IMG/VR virus record: IMGVR_UViG_3300020442_003619
Span: 1-27,343 of that record
DNA length: 27,343 nt
From: a virus
Reading direction: 5' to 3' (one strand)
A model generated the notes under the pieces. It saw only the letters and a program-made list of their open reading frames with translations, did no database searches and was not told the origin of the DNA. Both the position numbers and the translations under genes were made by a program. Shown here one piece after another: positions 12,574 through 19,942 of this stretch; position 1 is the stretch's first letter, and every line of letters starts with the position of its first letter.

Positions 12574-13505
12574 AACATTTAGAGGAAACACCTTGGTTTA
12601 TTTGTGATAAAGAAGATACAAATTATTGTGCTTATGTGGATACAGACTCAAATTATTTTAATGCTGAACCAATATTAAAACATTTATTTCCTAACTTTGA
12701 AAGTTTATCAGATGAAGAAAAAGATAGTAATTTAGAAAAGGTAGCTTTAGCATACCAAGATATTATTACAGAAGATTATAATAGGTTAGCTCGTGAGACC
12801 TTTAACGTCACGAATCACAGACTTGAAATGAAAACTGAATGTGTTATTCGTTCAGCTTATTTCAGGGCAACAAGAAGATATGCACAATGGATTACAAAAC
12901 AAGAAGGTATAAACAAAGAAGTCTTGGATATCAAAGGTCTAGAGTTTATGAAGGCAAACTTTCCACCTATTTTGGGGGAATTTTTCAACGATATCCTTCA
13001 ACAAGTTCTAAAGGGTGAGGAAAAGAGTAATATAATAAAACAAATAAAGGATTTTAAATCTAAAATAATTAATGGAACAATACCCTTAACTAAATTAGGT
13101 AATCCTACAGCAGTTAAAAAATTACAAAAATATTCTGGACATTCAGCTAGAGCAGGAGAATTATTTACTGAAATATTAAAAGGAGCACCTGCACCAGTTC
13201 GTGCAGCTATTCGTTATAATGATTTACTTAAGTTATGGAAATTAGATAGAAAATATAATCTTATTACTATGGCGGATAAAGTAAAATGGATTTATTTAAA
13301 AGATAATCCATATAAAATAGAGGCATTAGCATTTTTTGATTATGATATGCCAGATAAAATTAAAGAATTTTTAGAAAATTATGCTGATAGACAAAAAGTA
13401 TTTGATTCTATATTATTAAATAAATTAGAGGGATTTTTTAGTGATTTACAATGGAATTTAGATTTAAATCCTTATATAAATGCATTTGATTCCTTTGAAG
13501 TATAA
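12570..13505 (+). CDS. 43B: Family B DNA polymerase, C-terminal part (motif C, thumb)
   Basis: The product has 311 residues. Motif C, AYVDTDSNYF, is at residues 21-30 with catalytic D24 and D26. The stretch RLEMKTECVIRSAYFRATRRYAQ (about 84-106) and DIKGLEFMK (about 119-127) match the palm and thumb-proximal KKRY and KxxGxE regions of T4-type polymerases. The rest forms the thumb. The final residues (INAFDSFEV) contain a hydrophobic-acidic-aromatic tail like the clamp-binding C-terminus of gp43. The first 16 residues continue naturally from the end of the upstream fragment, so little if anything is lost at the break. The ATG overlaps the previous stop. Bases 12785-13020 have distinctly higher G+C codon choice. 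Confidence 0.93.
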   Translation: MKHLEETPWFICDKEDTNYCAYVDTDSNYFNAEPILKHLFPNFESLSDEEKDSNLEKVALAYQDIITEDYNRLARETFNVTNHRLEMKTECVIRSAYFRATRRYAQWITKQEGINKEVLDIKGLEFMKANFPPILGEFFNDILQQVLKGEEKSNIIKQIKDFKSKIINGTIPLTKLGNPTAVKKLQKYSGHSARAGELFTEILKGAPAPVRAAIRYNDLLKLWKLDRKYNLITMADKVKWIYLKDNPYKIEALAFFDYDMPDKIKEFLENYADRQKVFDSILLNKLEGFFSDLQWNLDLNPYINAFDSFEV

Positions 13506-13512
13506 AAAAAAT

Positions 13513-13522
13513 TACGTATATT
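13513..13522 (+). promoter_or_regulatory. Promoter-like TACGTATATT 6 nt before sliding-clamp ATG
   Basis: TACGTATATT is followed by GACGTT and then ATG at 13529. It has the same spacing and layout as the elements at 15521 and 17846. A TTTG about 20 nt upstream of TATATT resembles a Bacteroidetes -33 element. It lies in the only real gap between the polymerase and clamp genes. Confidence 0.6.
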
Positions 13523-13528
13523 GACGTT

Positions 13529-14251
13529 ATGATAAATAAAAACACATTACAATCTTTTATTTCCAAATACTACATTAATGGGTTAAATAACCAAGTTAAA
13601 TGGAGAATTAAAGATAATACACTAACTGTGTATGCTGGTGAATCAGGTAGAGTATGTAGAGTAGTATTAAATGACTTTCAATTTGAAGATTGTGAAATTG
13701 GAGTATTTGATACAAATAAATTAATAAAACTTCTAGCAATTACAAATGGGGATTTATTATTGTCATCAGAAAAACAAGGTGAACTACATACTAAATTAAA
13801 TATTTCAGATGCTAATTTTGAACTAGCTTATGCTTTAGCTGATACTCTTATTATGGGTAAATCACCTTGGTATAGTGATCCAGAAGAAGGATTTGAAATT
13901 GAATTAGAATTAGAAAGAGAAGAAGTTGATAATTTAATTAAAGCTAAAAATGCACTTAGTGATGTAGATAATATGTTAGTTCAATCAACTAAGGATTTAG
14001 ATGGAAATTTAGTATGCCAGTTCTTATTTGGTGATAATACAGGATTTTCAAATAAAATAGAATATCAATTACAAGGAACAATTAAGGATGAAGATGTTAA
14101 ATTACCTTTTAATTCCGATATATTTAAAGACATTTTAAATGCTAATAAAGATATAGAAAATTGTTCTATTAAAATATCTAAACAAGGAATGATGAAAATT
14201 GCATTCGAAGGAGATATAAACAGTATTTATTATATAGCACGAAACGAATAA
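13529..14251 (+). CDS. 45: DNA polymerase sliding clamp (gp45-like)
   Basis: The product has 240 residues, close to T4 gp45 (228). It opens with NKNTLQSFISKYYINGLNNQVKW and has regular beta-strand/helix duplication with features such as YAGESGRVCRVVL (about 35-47), FDTNKLIKLLAI (about 60-71) and a DVKLPFNSDIFKDIL segment (about 190-204). No enzyme motif is present, and the family is recognised from overall pattern plus location between the polymerase and the clamp loader. It would trim to a trimeric ring tethering the polymerase to DNA. In T4, gp45 also activates late transcription, so it could matter for the short promoter elements seen here. Confidence 0.88.
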   Translation: MINKNTLQSFISKYYINGLNNQVKWRIKDNTLTVYAGESGRVCRVVLNDFQFEDCEIGVFDTNKLIKLLAITNGDLLLSSEKQGELHTKLNISDANFELAYALADTLIMGKSPWYSDPEEGFEIELELEREEVDNLIKAKNALSDVDNMLVQSTKDLDGNLVCQFLFGDNTGFSNKIEYQLQGTIKDEDVKLPFNSDIFKDILNANKDIENCSIKISKQGMMKIAFEGDINSIYYIARNE

Positions 14252-14260
14252 ACTATAATT

Positions 14261-14941
14261 ATGAGTGAAATAAAAAAAACAGATTTAGCCCCAGATAGTC
14301 AGTGGGGAGTTATTTACACAAATGAATTTAAACCCAATCCAGAACCTAAACCTAGAATGTGGATTGTTGATAATTTTTATGAAGATCCAGATGCAATAAG
14401 AGAATTTGCTTTAAAACAATTTTATTTTGATGATCCAGGTTATCTTGGAATGAGAACTAGAAAACAGTTTTTATTTGATGGAGTTAAAGAACGATTTGAG
14501 CAAATTATAGGTTCAAAAATTAATGGACCTGAAATGTGGGAAAATTATGGTATGAATGGAAGATTCCAATCCGCTAGCTCAGGTACTTCTTTGGTTTACC
14601 ATTGTGACCAACAAATGTGGGCTGGGATGATTTATTTAACCCCAAATGCTCCCGTTGCATCAGGAACCAGATTGATGCAACATAAAGAAACTAAAATAAG
14701 GCATAGTCAAGAACCAGTAAATGGTAAAAATATTGATCATGCTTTTAATCAACATACTTTTGTTGATCCTCATCCTTATGAAGATGTTGATGTTGCTGGA
14801 AATGTTTATAATAGATTAGTTATTTTTGATGCTAAATGTATCCATGCAGCTCAAGATTATTTTGGGTGGGATATTGAGTCAGGTAGATTATGGCATATGT
14901 TCTTTTTTGATACAGAACCATTACCAGGACAAATAGGATAA
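14261..14941 (+). CDS. DUF6445-like putative Fe(II)/2OG-type oxygenase
   Basis: The product has 226 residues. WIVDNFYEDPDAIREFAL (about 34-51) is the usual opening of this phage family. Iron-site-like elements follow: LVYHCDQQMWAGMIYLTP (about 111-128, H114 and D116), SGTRLMQHKET (about 134-144) and, later, RLVIFDAKCIHAAQDYFG with a distal His and R..HMFFF near the end. This resembles double-stranded beta-helix 2OG oxygenases although the family has no firmly known substrate. It starts 9 nt after the clamp gene. After its TAA, the same frame stays open for 26 further codons (14942-15022) that look coding-like, so the protein may once have been longer. Confidence 0.75.
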   Translation: MSEIKKTDLAPDSQWGVIYTNEFKPNPEPKPRMWIVDNFYEDPDAIREFALKQFYFDDPGYLGMRTRKQFLFDGVKERFEQIIGSKINGPEMWENYGMNGRFQSASSGTSLVYHCDQQMWAGMIYLTPNAPVASGTRLMQHKETKIRHSQEPVNGKNIDHAFNQHTFVDPHPYEDVDVAGNVYNRLVIFDAKCIHAAQDYFGWDIESGRLWHMFFFDTEPLPGQIG

Positions 14942-15022
14942 TTTGGAGAAGTTAATTTTCCTTATTATATTGATATGTATAATAAACAAAACATTGTAGC
15001 TAGGGCACAAGTTGTGTTTTAA
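14942..15022 (+). other. In-frame 26-codon tail after the DUF6445-like stop
   Basis: Directly after the TAA at 14939-14941, the same frame continues for 26 sense codons before the next TAA, translating to FGEVNFPYYIDMYNKQNIV and a few more residues. Composition looks like real protein. It may be an old C-terminal extension cut off by a stop mutation, a remnant of another gene, or a tiny gene starting at the ATG at 14975. The following bases to 15060 hold only a weak hairpin (CCGA 15028-15031 with TCGG 15037-15040). Confidence 0.35.
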
Positions 15023-15060
15023 ATTAACCGAGAGCTTCGGCCTCACTAAATAAAAATGAT

Positions 15061-15483
15061 ATGAGTACATTAGAAATCTTTGAAAGGCATATAAGTCCTT
15101 TCGACATCCTTTTTAGGAACCACTTTAAATCTGACAGCACATTTCAACCTGTTGGACAATTCAAACAACCACATCCCGTTAATATTTTTTACAATGATGC
15201 AGGACTTCATTTTGAAGTTGCTTGTACTGGTCTTACTAAAAAAGACATTGTAATAGATATAGAGGGAGATATTTTAAAAATAAGTTATAAAAAACCAGTA
15301 GATGAAGAAATTCACCCAGGAATGATTCATCATGGTTTATCTAAAAAATCATTTGATTTAAGGTATAAAATAGCACCTAAATTTAATTTGGGGGATATTG
15401 ATGCATCTTTAGCAAATGGTAAATTAGATATTTTTATACCTTTAGCTGAAGAAGCTAAACCAAAATCAATTAAGATTAAATAA
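15061..15483 (+). CDS. Hsp20/alpha-crystallin small heat shock protein
   Basis: The product has 140 residues. The alpha-crystallin domain occupies about residues 40-130: VNIFYNDAGLHFEVACTGLTKKDI (about 40-63), ISYKKP, RYKIAPKFNLGDIDASLANGKLDIFIP (about 101-127, matching the conserved A-x-G-V-L hallmark as ANGKLDI) and a C-terminal IKIK like the IXI oligomer motif. The N-terminal arm is short. These are ATP-independent holdases that keep unfolding proteins soluble. Small heat shock proteins are frequent in T4-like phages of photosynthetic and marine hosts. Located 350 nt upstream of groES-groEL, it forms part of a chaperone block. Confidence 0.93.
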   Translation: MSTLEIFERHISPFDILFRNHFKSDSTFQPVGQFKQPHPVNIFYNDAGLHFEVACTGLTKKDIVIDIEGDILKISYKKPVDEEIHPGMIHHGLSKKSFDLRYKIAPKFNLGDIDASLANGKLDIFIPLAEEAKPKSIKIK

Positions 15484-15494
15484 AAGTTTTACTG

Positions 15495-15522
15495 AAAAAA
15501 CGTGTCCTAGCAAATGTTTTTT
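15495..15522 (+). terminator. Terminator-like hairpin after hsp20
   Basis: AAAAAACGT (15495-15503) can pair with ATGTTTTTT (15514-15522), including one G-T wobble, around a 10-nt loop. It lies 12 nt after the hsp20 stop. The A/T-rich stem with a run of T on the 3' side could terminate in either direction. The terminal T run is the start of the next promoter-like element, the same arrangement as at 2954-2995. Confidence 0.5.
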
Positions 15523-15530
15523 CGTATATT
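15521..15530 (+). promoter_or_regulatory. Promoter-like TTCGTATATT 6 nt before ATG
   Basis: TTCGTATATT then GTCGTT then ATG at 15537. It would give a leaderless transcript covering the 101-aa gene and the groES-groEL pair behind it, separating chaperonin expression from hsp20. Confidence 0.6.
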
Positions 15531-15536
15531 GTCGTT

Positions 15537-15842
15537 ATGAAAAAAAGCAAACAACTTACAATCATTGAGGATCCAAAATTGGAACCTTACTTTATAACAA
15601 AAGATGATCATTGTTATACTGTACAAGAACGTATTAAGCCTAATGCCGACCATTTTAGAACAAAAGGTAAAGGAAAGGAATATAGTAAACCCCAAACTTA
15701 CCACCCTAATTTAGGTAGTGCCTTAGAATCTATTTCAAAAATGCAATTGCATACGAAAGAAAATTACACATCTATTGATGATGTAATAGAAAATTACAGA
15801 AAAATTGAATCAAACATTAAACAATACATTAAACAATTATGA
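15537..15842 (+). CDS. 101-aa protein of unknown function upstream of groES
   Basis: The product has 101 residues. It is basic in the first two thirds (KKSKQLTIIEDPKLEP, RIKPNADHFRTKGKGKEYSK) with a central LGSALESISKMQL helix and a helical, charged C-terminus (SIDDVIENYRKIESNIKQYIKQL). No membrane segment, signal peptide or known motif is evident. It begins directly at a promoter-like element and its stop overlaps the groES start (ATGA), so it leads the chaperonin operon and might be regulatory. That is inference from position only. Confidence 0.65.
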   Translation: MKKSKQLTIIEDPKLEPYFITKDDHCYTVQERIKPNADHFRTKGKGKEYSKPQTYHPNLGSALESISKMQLHTKENYTSIDDVIENYRKIESNIKQYIKQL

Positions 15843-16195
15843 ATTTAGAAGCATTATTTGATGCAGTTATAGTTAAACCTATTGAAAATGAGGAAGTTAC
15901 TTATGGGGGTATTATTGTACCTGATATGGGTAAGGAATTAAATGAAGTAGGAGAAGTTATAGCTGTTGGTCCTGGAAAATATACACATTCAGGAGAATTT
16001 TTAGAAACTATTATTAAGGTAGGAGATAGAGTTGTCTTACCAACTATGGGATTCACTAAGCTACAATTTGATGGTGATGAATATTATGTTGGTCCTGAGA
16101 ATCAAATCTTAGCCAAGGTAAAAGTGCCAGTAGAAGATATACTAGCAGAAACAGAAGTAAGTGATATTGATAAAGAACATTTAACTGATATTTAA
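15839..16195 (+). CDS. groES: Co-chaperonin GroES (Cpn10)
   Basis: The product has 118 residues. DAVIVKPIENEEVTYGGIIVPD (about 8-29) contains the mobile loop with the hydrophobic IIV tripeptide that docks onto GroEL. GEVIAVGPGKY (about 38-48) and VGDRVVLPTMGF (about 61-72) match the family core, and the final strand is YYVGPENQILAKV. The protein exceeds the usual 97 residues because of an acidic C-terminal tail of about 20 residues (from PVEDILAETEVS on). It caps the folding chamber of GroEL. ATGA overlap with the upstream gene and 1 nt to groEL show a tight operon. Confidence 0.95.
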   Translation: MNLEALFDAVIVKPIENEEVTYGGIIVPDMGKELNEVGEVIAVGPGKYTHSGEFLETIIKVGDRVVLPTMGFTKLQFDGDEYYVGPENQILAKVKVPVEDILAETEVSDIDKEHLTDI

Positions 16196-16196
16196 T

Positions 16197-17837
16197 ATGA
16201 AAAAAGTAGAATTTGGTAAAGAAGCCAGACAAAATTTAATTAAAGGAATTGATATTTTAGCTGATGCTGTAGTTTCAACTTTAGGGCCTAACGGTAGAAA
16301 TGTTGTTATAGGTAAAGGTATTGTTGAAGCTCCTATGAGCACAAAAGATGGTGTTACAGTAGCTAGAAATATTGTATTAAAAGAAACTAATCAAGAACTT
16401 GGTGTTCAATTAGTTAAATATGCTGCTATTAAAACAGCAGATAGAGCAGGAGATGGTACAACAACATCTACCCTATTAGCAAGAGAAATTATTAAAAATG
16501 GTTTAACAGCTCTAGATAATAAAGAAAATGCTGTTCAAATTAAAAGACAAGTTGATAAAGCAGTTAAAGAAGTTGTTTCTCAATTAAAAGAAATGTCTGA
16601 AGATATTAGTGAGGAAAACCAATTAGAACAAATTGCTACTGTTTCAGCTAATAATGATCAAGAAGTAGGTAAATTAATTTCTACTGCTGTTGATAAAGTA
16701 GGACAACAAGGTGTTGTACATATTGAATCTTCTAGAACTGCAGATAATTATATTGAAACTGTAGAAGGTATGCAATTTGCTAGAGGTTACAAATCACCTT
16801 ATTTTGTTACTGATAATAATAATATGACTTCAGTACTTGAAAATCCTGCTATTCTTATTGTTGATGGTAGATTATCATCAGTTAAAGAGTTACTTCCAAT
16901 TTTAGAAGCGGTTGGTGCACAAGGAAAATCATTACTAATTATAGCTGAAGATATTGATAATGAAGCTTTAGCAACTCTTATTGTTAATAAGATGAGAGGT
17001 ACATTAAGTGTTTGTGCTGTAAAAGCTCCTGATTTTGGAGACAGAAGAAAACTTATCCTAGAAGATATAGCTATTACTACAGGTGGTACTGTATTTAGTA
17101 AAGATAAGGGAATGAAGTTAGATAAATTCTCTTGGGATTGGTTTGGTGAAGCTAGAGTAGTTACTGTAGAAAAAGAACAAACTACTATAGTTGATGGTAA
17201 AGGTGAAGTAGAAAAGATTGAAGCAAGAATTGAAGAAATTAAAAATCAACTTGATAAGTCTAAAACACCATACGAAACAGAACAATTACAAAATAGATTA
17301 GCTAAATTTGTAGGTGGAGTAGCTATTATTCATGTAGGTGGATTTACTGAAACTGAAATGAATGAAAGAAAAGATAGAGTTGATGATTCATTACACGCTA
17401 CTAAAGCTGCTATTGAAGAAGGTGTTCTTCCAGGGGGTGGAGTTGCTTTACTTTATGCTAGAGAAGCTATTAAAGATAAAAGTAATACTGGTGCCCAAAT
17501 AGTTTATAAAGCATGTGGTAAACCATTTGAACAAATATTACTAAATGCTGGATATGATAAAACTGAAGCACAACTATTAGGTAAATATAAGTTAGTTGAT
17601 TCAGGTAATGATCATTGGGCGGGTATTCATGTAGATGAAGGTAGTGTAATTGACTTTAAAGAAGCAGGTATTATTGATCCTACTAAAGTTACTAGATTAG
17701 CATTACAAAATGCTGCTTCAGTAGCAGGTACAGTTTTATTAACAGAATGTACTATTATTGAAGATAAAGATAGTGATGAATTTAAAGATAGAGGTTACGA
17801 TAATAATGGAGTTCCTCAACCATCGGTTGGAATGTAA
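16197..17837 (+). CDS. groEL: Chaperonin GroEL (Cpn60)
   Basis: The product has 546 residues, a normal full length. ATPase residues are in place: STLGPNGRNVVI (about 27-38), KDGVTVA (with the D52 equivalent), AGDGTTTSTLLA (the D87 equivalent) and RVDDSLHATKAAIEEGVLPGGGVALL (the D398 equivalent). The apical domain carries hydrophobic client/GroES-binding stretches. The C-terminus ends VPQPSVGM without the usual GGM repeat tail that lines the cavity. So it should be an active ATP-driven folding machine working with the GroES just upstream. Many large phages use host GroEL; carrying an own pair suggests a demanding virion protein such as the major capsid protein. Host origin by transfer is likely. 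Confidence 0.97.
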   Translation: MKKVEFGKEARQNLIKGIDILADAVVSTLGPNGRNVVIGKGIVEAPMSTKDGVTVARNIVLKETNQELGVQLVKYAAIKTADRAGDGTTTSTLLAREIIKNGLTALDNKENAVQIKRQVDKAVKEVVSQLKEMSEDISEENQLEQIATVSANNDQEVGKLISTAVDKVGQQGVVHIESSRTADNYIETVEGMQFARGYKSPYFVTDNNNMTSVLENPAILIVDGRLSSVKELLPILEAVGAQGKSLLIIAEDIDNEALATLIVNKMRGTLSVCAVKAPDFGDRRKLILEDIAITTGGTVFSKDKGMKLDKFSWDWFGEARVVTVEKEQTTIVDGKGEVEKIEARIEEIKNQLDKSKTPYETEQLQNRLAKFVGGVAIIHVGGFTETEMNERKDRVDDSLHATKAAIEEGVLPGGGVALLYAREAIKDKSNTGAQIVYKACGKPFEQILLNAGYDKTEAQLLGKYKLVDSGNDHWAGIHVDEGSVIDFKEAGIIDPTKVTRLALQNAASVAGTVLLTECTIIEDKDSDEFKDRGYDNNGVPQPSVGM

Positions 17838-17845
17838 TAAATAAT

Positions 17846-17855
17846 TTCGTATATT
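17846..17855 (+). promoter_or_regulatory. Promoter-like TTCGTATATT 6 nt before ATG
   Basis: TTCGTATATT followed by ATAGTT then ATG at 17862, in the only gap (24 nt) between groEL and the clamp-loader operon. A TTGG lies about 20 nt upstream, where a -33 element would be. It would make a leaderless mRNA for the 88-aa gene and the clamp-loader genes behind it. Confidence 0.6.
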
Positions 17856-17861
17856 ATAGTT

Positions 17862-18128
17862 ATGTCAAAAAAGAAGGTTATAGAAGAGAATATATTAATT
17901 GCTCGCAGAGTACCACCAGGAGACAAGTGGAGACTTGTTGCTAATGAGCCTGATGGTCAAGTCCATAATACGCTTACTGATACCTTGGAAGCATATATGG
18001 TGAAAACTGGCTTTAAGGGGGAGTATAGGTTAGCTCCCCTGAAAAGTGAGTTATATGCTATTTCTACAACTGAAGAAGAAATAAAACCAGAACCAATTAA
18101 ACAATATTCTATTTATGGAGAATACTAA
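17862..18128 (+). CDS. 88-aa protein of unknown function upstream of clamp loader
   Basis: The product has 88 residues. It is a small soluble protein with a basic start (MSKKKVIEENILIARRVPPGDKW), a central polar region with LTDTLEAYMVKTGF (about 38-51) and a C-terminus rich in E, P and I. No known motif is visible. It begins at a promoter-like element and overlaps the clamp-loader gene by 14 nt, so it leads that operon. The short length, position and translational coupling suggest a replication or regulatory helper, but the sequence gives no direct sign of that. Confidence 0.65.
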   Translation: MSKKKVIEENILIARRVPPGDKWRLVANEPDGQVHNTLTDTLEAYMVKTGFKGEYRLAPLKSELYAISTTEEEIKPEPIKQYSIYGEY

Positions 18129-19029
18129 TCATAGTTTATTAGTTGAAAAATACAGACCTAATGTACTAGAAAATTATGTAGGTAATAAGAATATTAAATC
18201 TGTAATATCAAAATATCTAGAACAAAATGATATCCAGAATTTTATATTTTATGGGCCTGCTGGTACAGGAAAAACAACATTAGCTAAATTAATAGTTAAT
18301 AATTTAGATTGTGATTATGTTTATATAAATGCTAGTGATGAAAGAGGTATTGAAACAATTAGAGATAAAGTATCTAGTTTTGCTTCTGTAGCATCATTTA
18401 AACCAATTAAAGTAGTTATTTTAGATGAAGCGGATTTTCTTACTATTCAAGCTCAAGCTTCATTACGTAATATAATAGAAACATTCTCCAGAACTACTAG
18501 ATTTATTTTGACCTGTAATTATGTAGAACGAATAATAGATCCACTACAATCAAGATGTCAAGTATTAAAAGTAGTTCCACCTACTAAAAAAATTACGGCA
18601 CTTCATTTGTTAAAAATATTAAATCAAGAAAATATTAGACATACAGATGAAGATATAATTAGTATAGTAAACCAATTCTATCCTGATTTAAGGAAGTGTA
18701 TTAATGCTATTCAAGCTAATACTGTTGATTCACAACTTAAATTAGATAAATCTGTTTTATTTTCATCTAATTATGTTAATAAAGTAATAAATGAATTAGG
18801 CAAAGATAAACCTAATTTTAAAAATATAAGGCAAATAATTGCTGATGCTAATACAGATGATTATGAAGAGTTATTCCGAGAATTATATGATAGTGCAAGT
18901 GAATATATGCCTGGTAAAGAAGGTACAGTAGCTATTTTAGTTAATGACCATCAATACAAAGCAAATTTCCGAATAGATAAGGAAATTAATATAATGAGTT
19001 TAATTAATAATTTAATAAATAATAAATAA
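18115..19029 (+). CDS. 44: Clamp loader large subunit (gp44/RFC-like AAA+ ATPase)
   Basis: The product has 304 residues. Walker A GPAGTGKTT is at 47-55, Walker B VILDEAD at 101-107, the sensor I region ILTCNYVERI at 131-140 and the SRC arginine-finger motif at 146-148, in the order expected of RFC-small/gp44 proteins. LVEKYRPNVLENYVG at the N-terminus (about 9-23) is also typical. The subunits form a pentamer with gp62 that opens the sliding clamp and loads it on primed DNA. gp62 is encoded two genes downstream. The length matches T4 gp44 (319). Full conservation of ATPase motifs indicates activity. Confidence 0.95.
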   Translation: MENTNHSLLVEKYRPNVLENYVGNKNIKSVISKYLEQNDIQNFIFYGPAGTGKTTLAKLIVNNLDCDYVYINASDERGIETIRDKVSSFASVASFKPIKVVILDEADFLTIQAQASLRNIIETFSRTTRFILTCNYVERIIDPLQSRCQVLKVVPPTKKITALHLLKILNQENIRHTDEDIISIVNQFYPDLRKCINAIQANTVDSQLKLDKSVLFSSNYVNKVINELGKDKPNFKNIRQIIADANTDDYEELFRELYDSASEYMPGKEGTVAILVNDHQYKANFRIDKEINIMSLINNLINNK

Positions 19030-19030
19030 T

Positions 19031-19303
19031 ATGAGAGGAAGTGCAGGTGGTGCTACACCACAACAACCACAAGTAAATGTTGATTTAACATCAACTAAAC
19101 CAGTTAAAAATTCTAAAGGTACAGATATTTGGAAATCAAGAGTCATCCTTAGAAAAATTTCTAAGTATGTTGCAGGTACAGAAAGTGATGCAATTATGCC
19201 TATTCCAGTTTTTGTTGATCCTTATACTGATAAAATTTTAGCAGATGGATTACCAGTAGAATTAAGAGAGGAACTAGCAGACAACAGCATATTATCTGAG
19301 TAG
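19031..19303 (+). CDS. 90-aa protein of unknown function between clamp-loader genes
   Basis: The product has 90 residues. It starts 1 nt after the gp44 stop. The N-terminus is flexible and low in complexity (GSAGGATPQQPQVNVDL), then KGTDIWKSRVILRKISKYV (about 29-47) and a compact C-terminal part (VFVDPYTDKILADGLPVELREEL). The last part has an acidic end. No family recognised. Because it lies between the two clamp-loader subunits with almost no spacing, it is expected to be expressed with them. Confidence 0.65.
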   Translation: MRGSAGGATPQQPQVNVDLTSTKPVKNSKGTDIWKSRVILRKISKYVAGTESDAIMPIPVFVDPYTDKILADGLPVELREELADNSILSE

Positions 19304-19304
19304 A

Positions 19305-19718
19305 ATGATTAAAAATGTTTGGGATTGGTTAAAACAGATTAATTCAATTAAATCCGATCCCTCATCATTCTCAGATAAAGATTGGGAACTTTGGAATAGT
19401 TATATGATTCATAGATTTATGTCTATGAATAGTGATTTTTTAGAGTTAGTAAATGAAGCTCAAAAAATACATCCTCAAAACAAAGAACAAATATACTCAA
19501 TTTATAGAGAATATGTTCCTAAAAATAATAAGTGGAATAAATACATTAAATCTAATATCAAACAACAGAAAAAGGAGTTATTAGAGTATTTATCTCGGTA
19601 TTGGGAATGTTCACAAAATGAAGTAAGAGAATATTTGAATTTTTTGGAAGATGATGAAGTTCTTCGTATATTGAATAGAATGGGAATTCAACAAAAAGAA
19701 ATAAATAAATTATTATGA
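19305..19718 (+). CDS. 62: Clamp loader small subunit (gp62-like)
   Basis: The product has 137 residues. The beginning NVWDWLKQINSIKSD (about 4-18) and WELWNSYMIHRFMSMNSDFLELVN (about 27-50) match the pattern of T4-type gp62 (FDWLxxI...FNxYMxNRFLSM). A YREYVPKNNKWNKYIK segment (about 67-82) follows. The protein is shorter than T4 gp62 (187) but similar in length to marine T4-like versions. It has no ATPase motif, as expected, and would form the fifth position of the clamp-loader pentamer. Assignment rests on this pattern and on gp44 just upstream. Its 3' end contains a TTCGTATATT at 19663. Confidence 0.8.
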   Translation: MIKNVWDWLKQINSIKSDPSSFSDKDWELWNSYMIHRFMSMNSDFLELVNEAQKIHPQNKEQIYSIYREYVPKNNKWNKYIKSNIKQQKKELLEYLSRYWECSQNEVREYLNFLEDDEVLRILNRMGIQQKEINKLL

Positions 19719-19942
19719 AATTAGAAGTATACAAATTTTTAAAATCAGAAGCAGAGGCTGATAAAAATAAAGCTCTTGCAAGTATAGAATTACTTACAAA
19801 CAATCCAGCTGGAATTGGTGATCATTCAACTAAAGATTATTGGGATAATTGTACAGAAGCCCTTAAATTATTATCTTCAGCTGATGAAAGATTAGAGATA
19901 TTAGAAAAATATTTTAAACCAAATGTACAGGTAAATGGGTGA
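19715..19942 (+). CDS. 75-aa helical protein, unknown function
   Basis: The product has 75 residues. It overlaps the gp62 stop (ATGA) and its own end overlaps the next gene by 8 nt. It is nearly all helical: KLEVYKFLKSEAEADKNKALASIELLTN (about 2-29), an Asn-Pro-Ala-Gly turn, then DYWDNCTEALKLLSSADERLEILEKYF (about 41-67). It resembles small phage accessory proteins with a helical hairpin, but there is no identifying motif. Co-expression with the replication genes is likely. Confidence 0.6.
   Translation: MKLEVYKFLKSEAEADKNKALASIELLTNNPAGIGDHSTKDYWDNCTEALKLLSSADERLEILEKYFKPNVQVNG

Noticed and set aside
16197-17837. Host chromosome fragment because of groES-groEL
   Set aside because: The chaperonins are embedded between T4-type replication genes on the same strand with phage-like spacing and shared promoter elements.
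19663-19672. TTCGTATATT as a promoter for the 75-aa gene
   Set aside because: It lies inside gp62 coding sequence, 43 nt from the next start, so I list it only as a motif copy and not as a separate feature.
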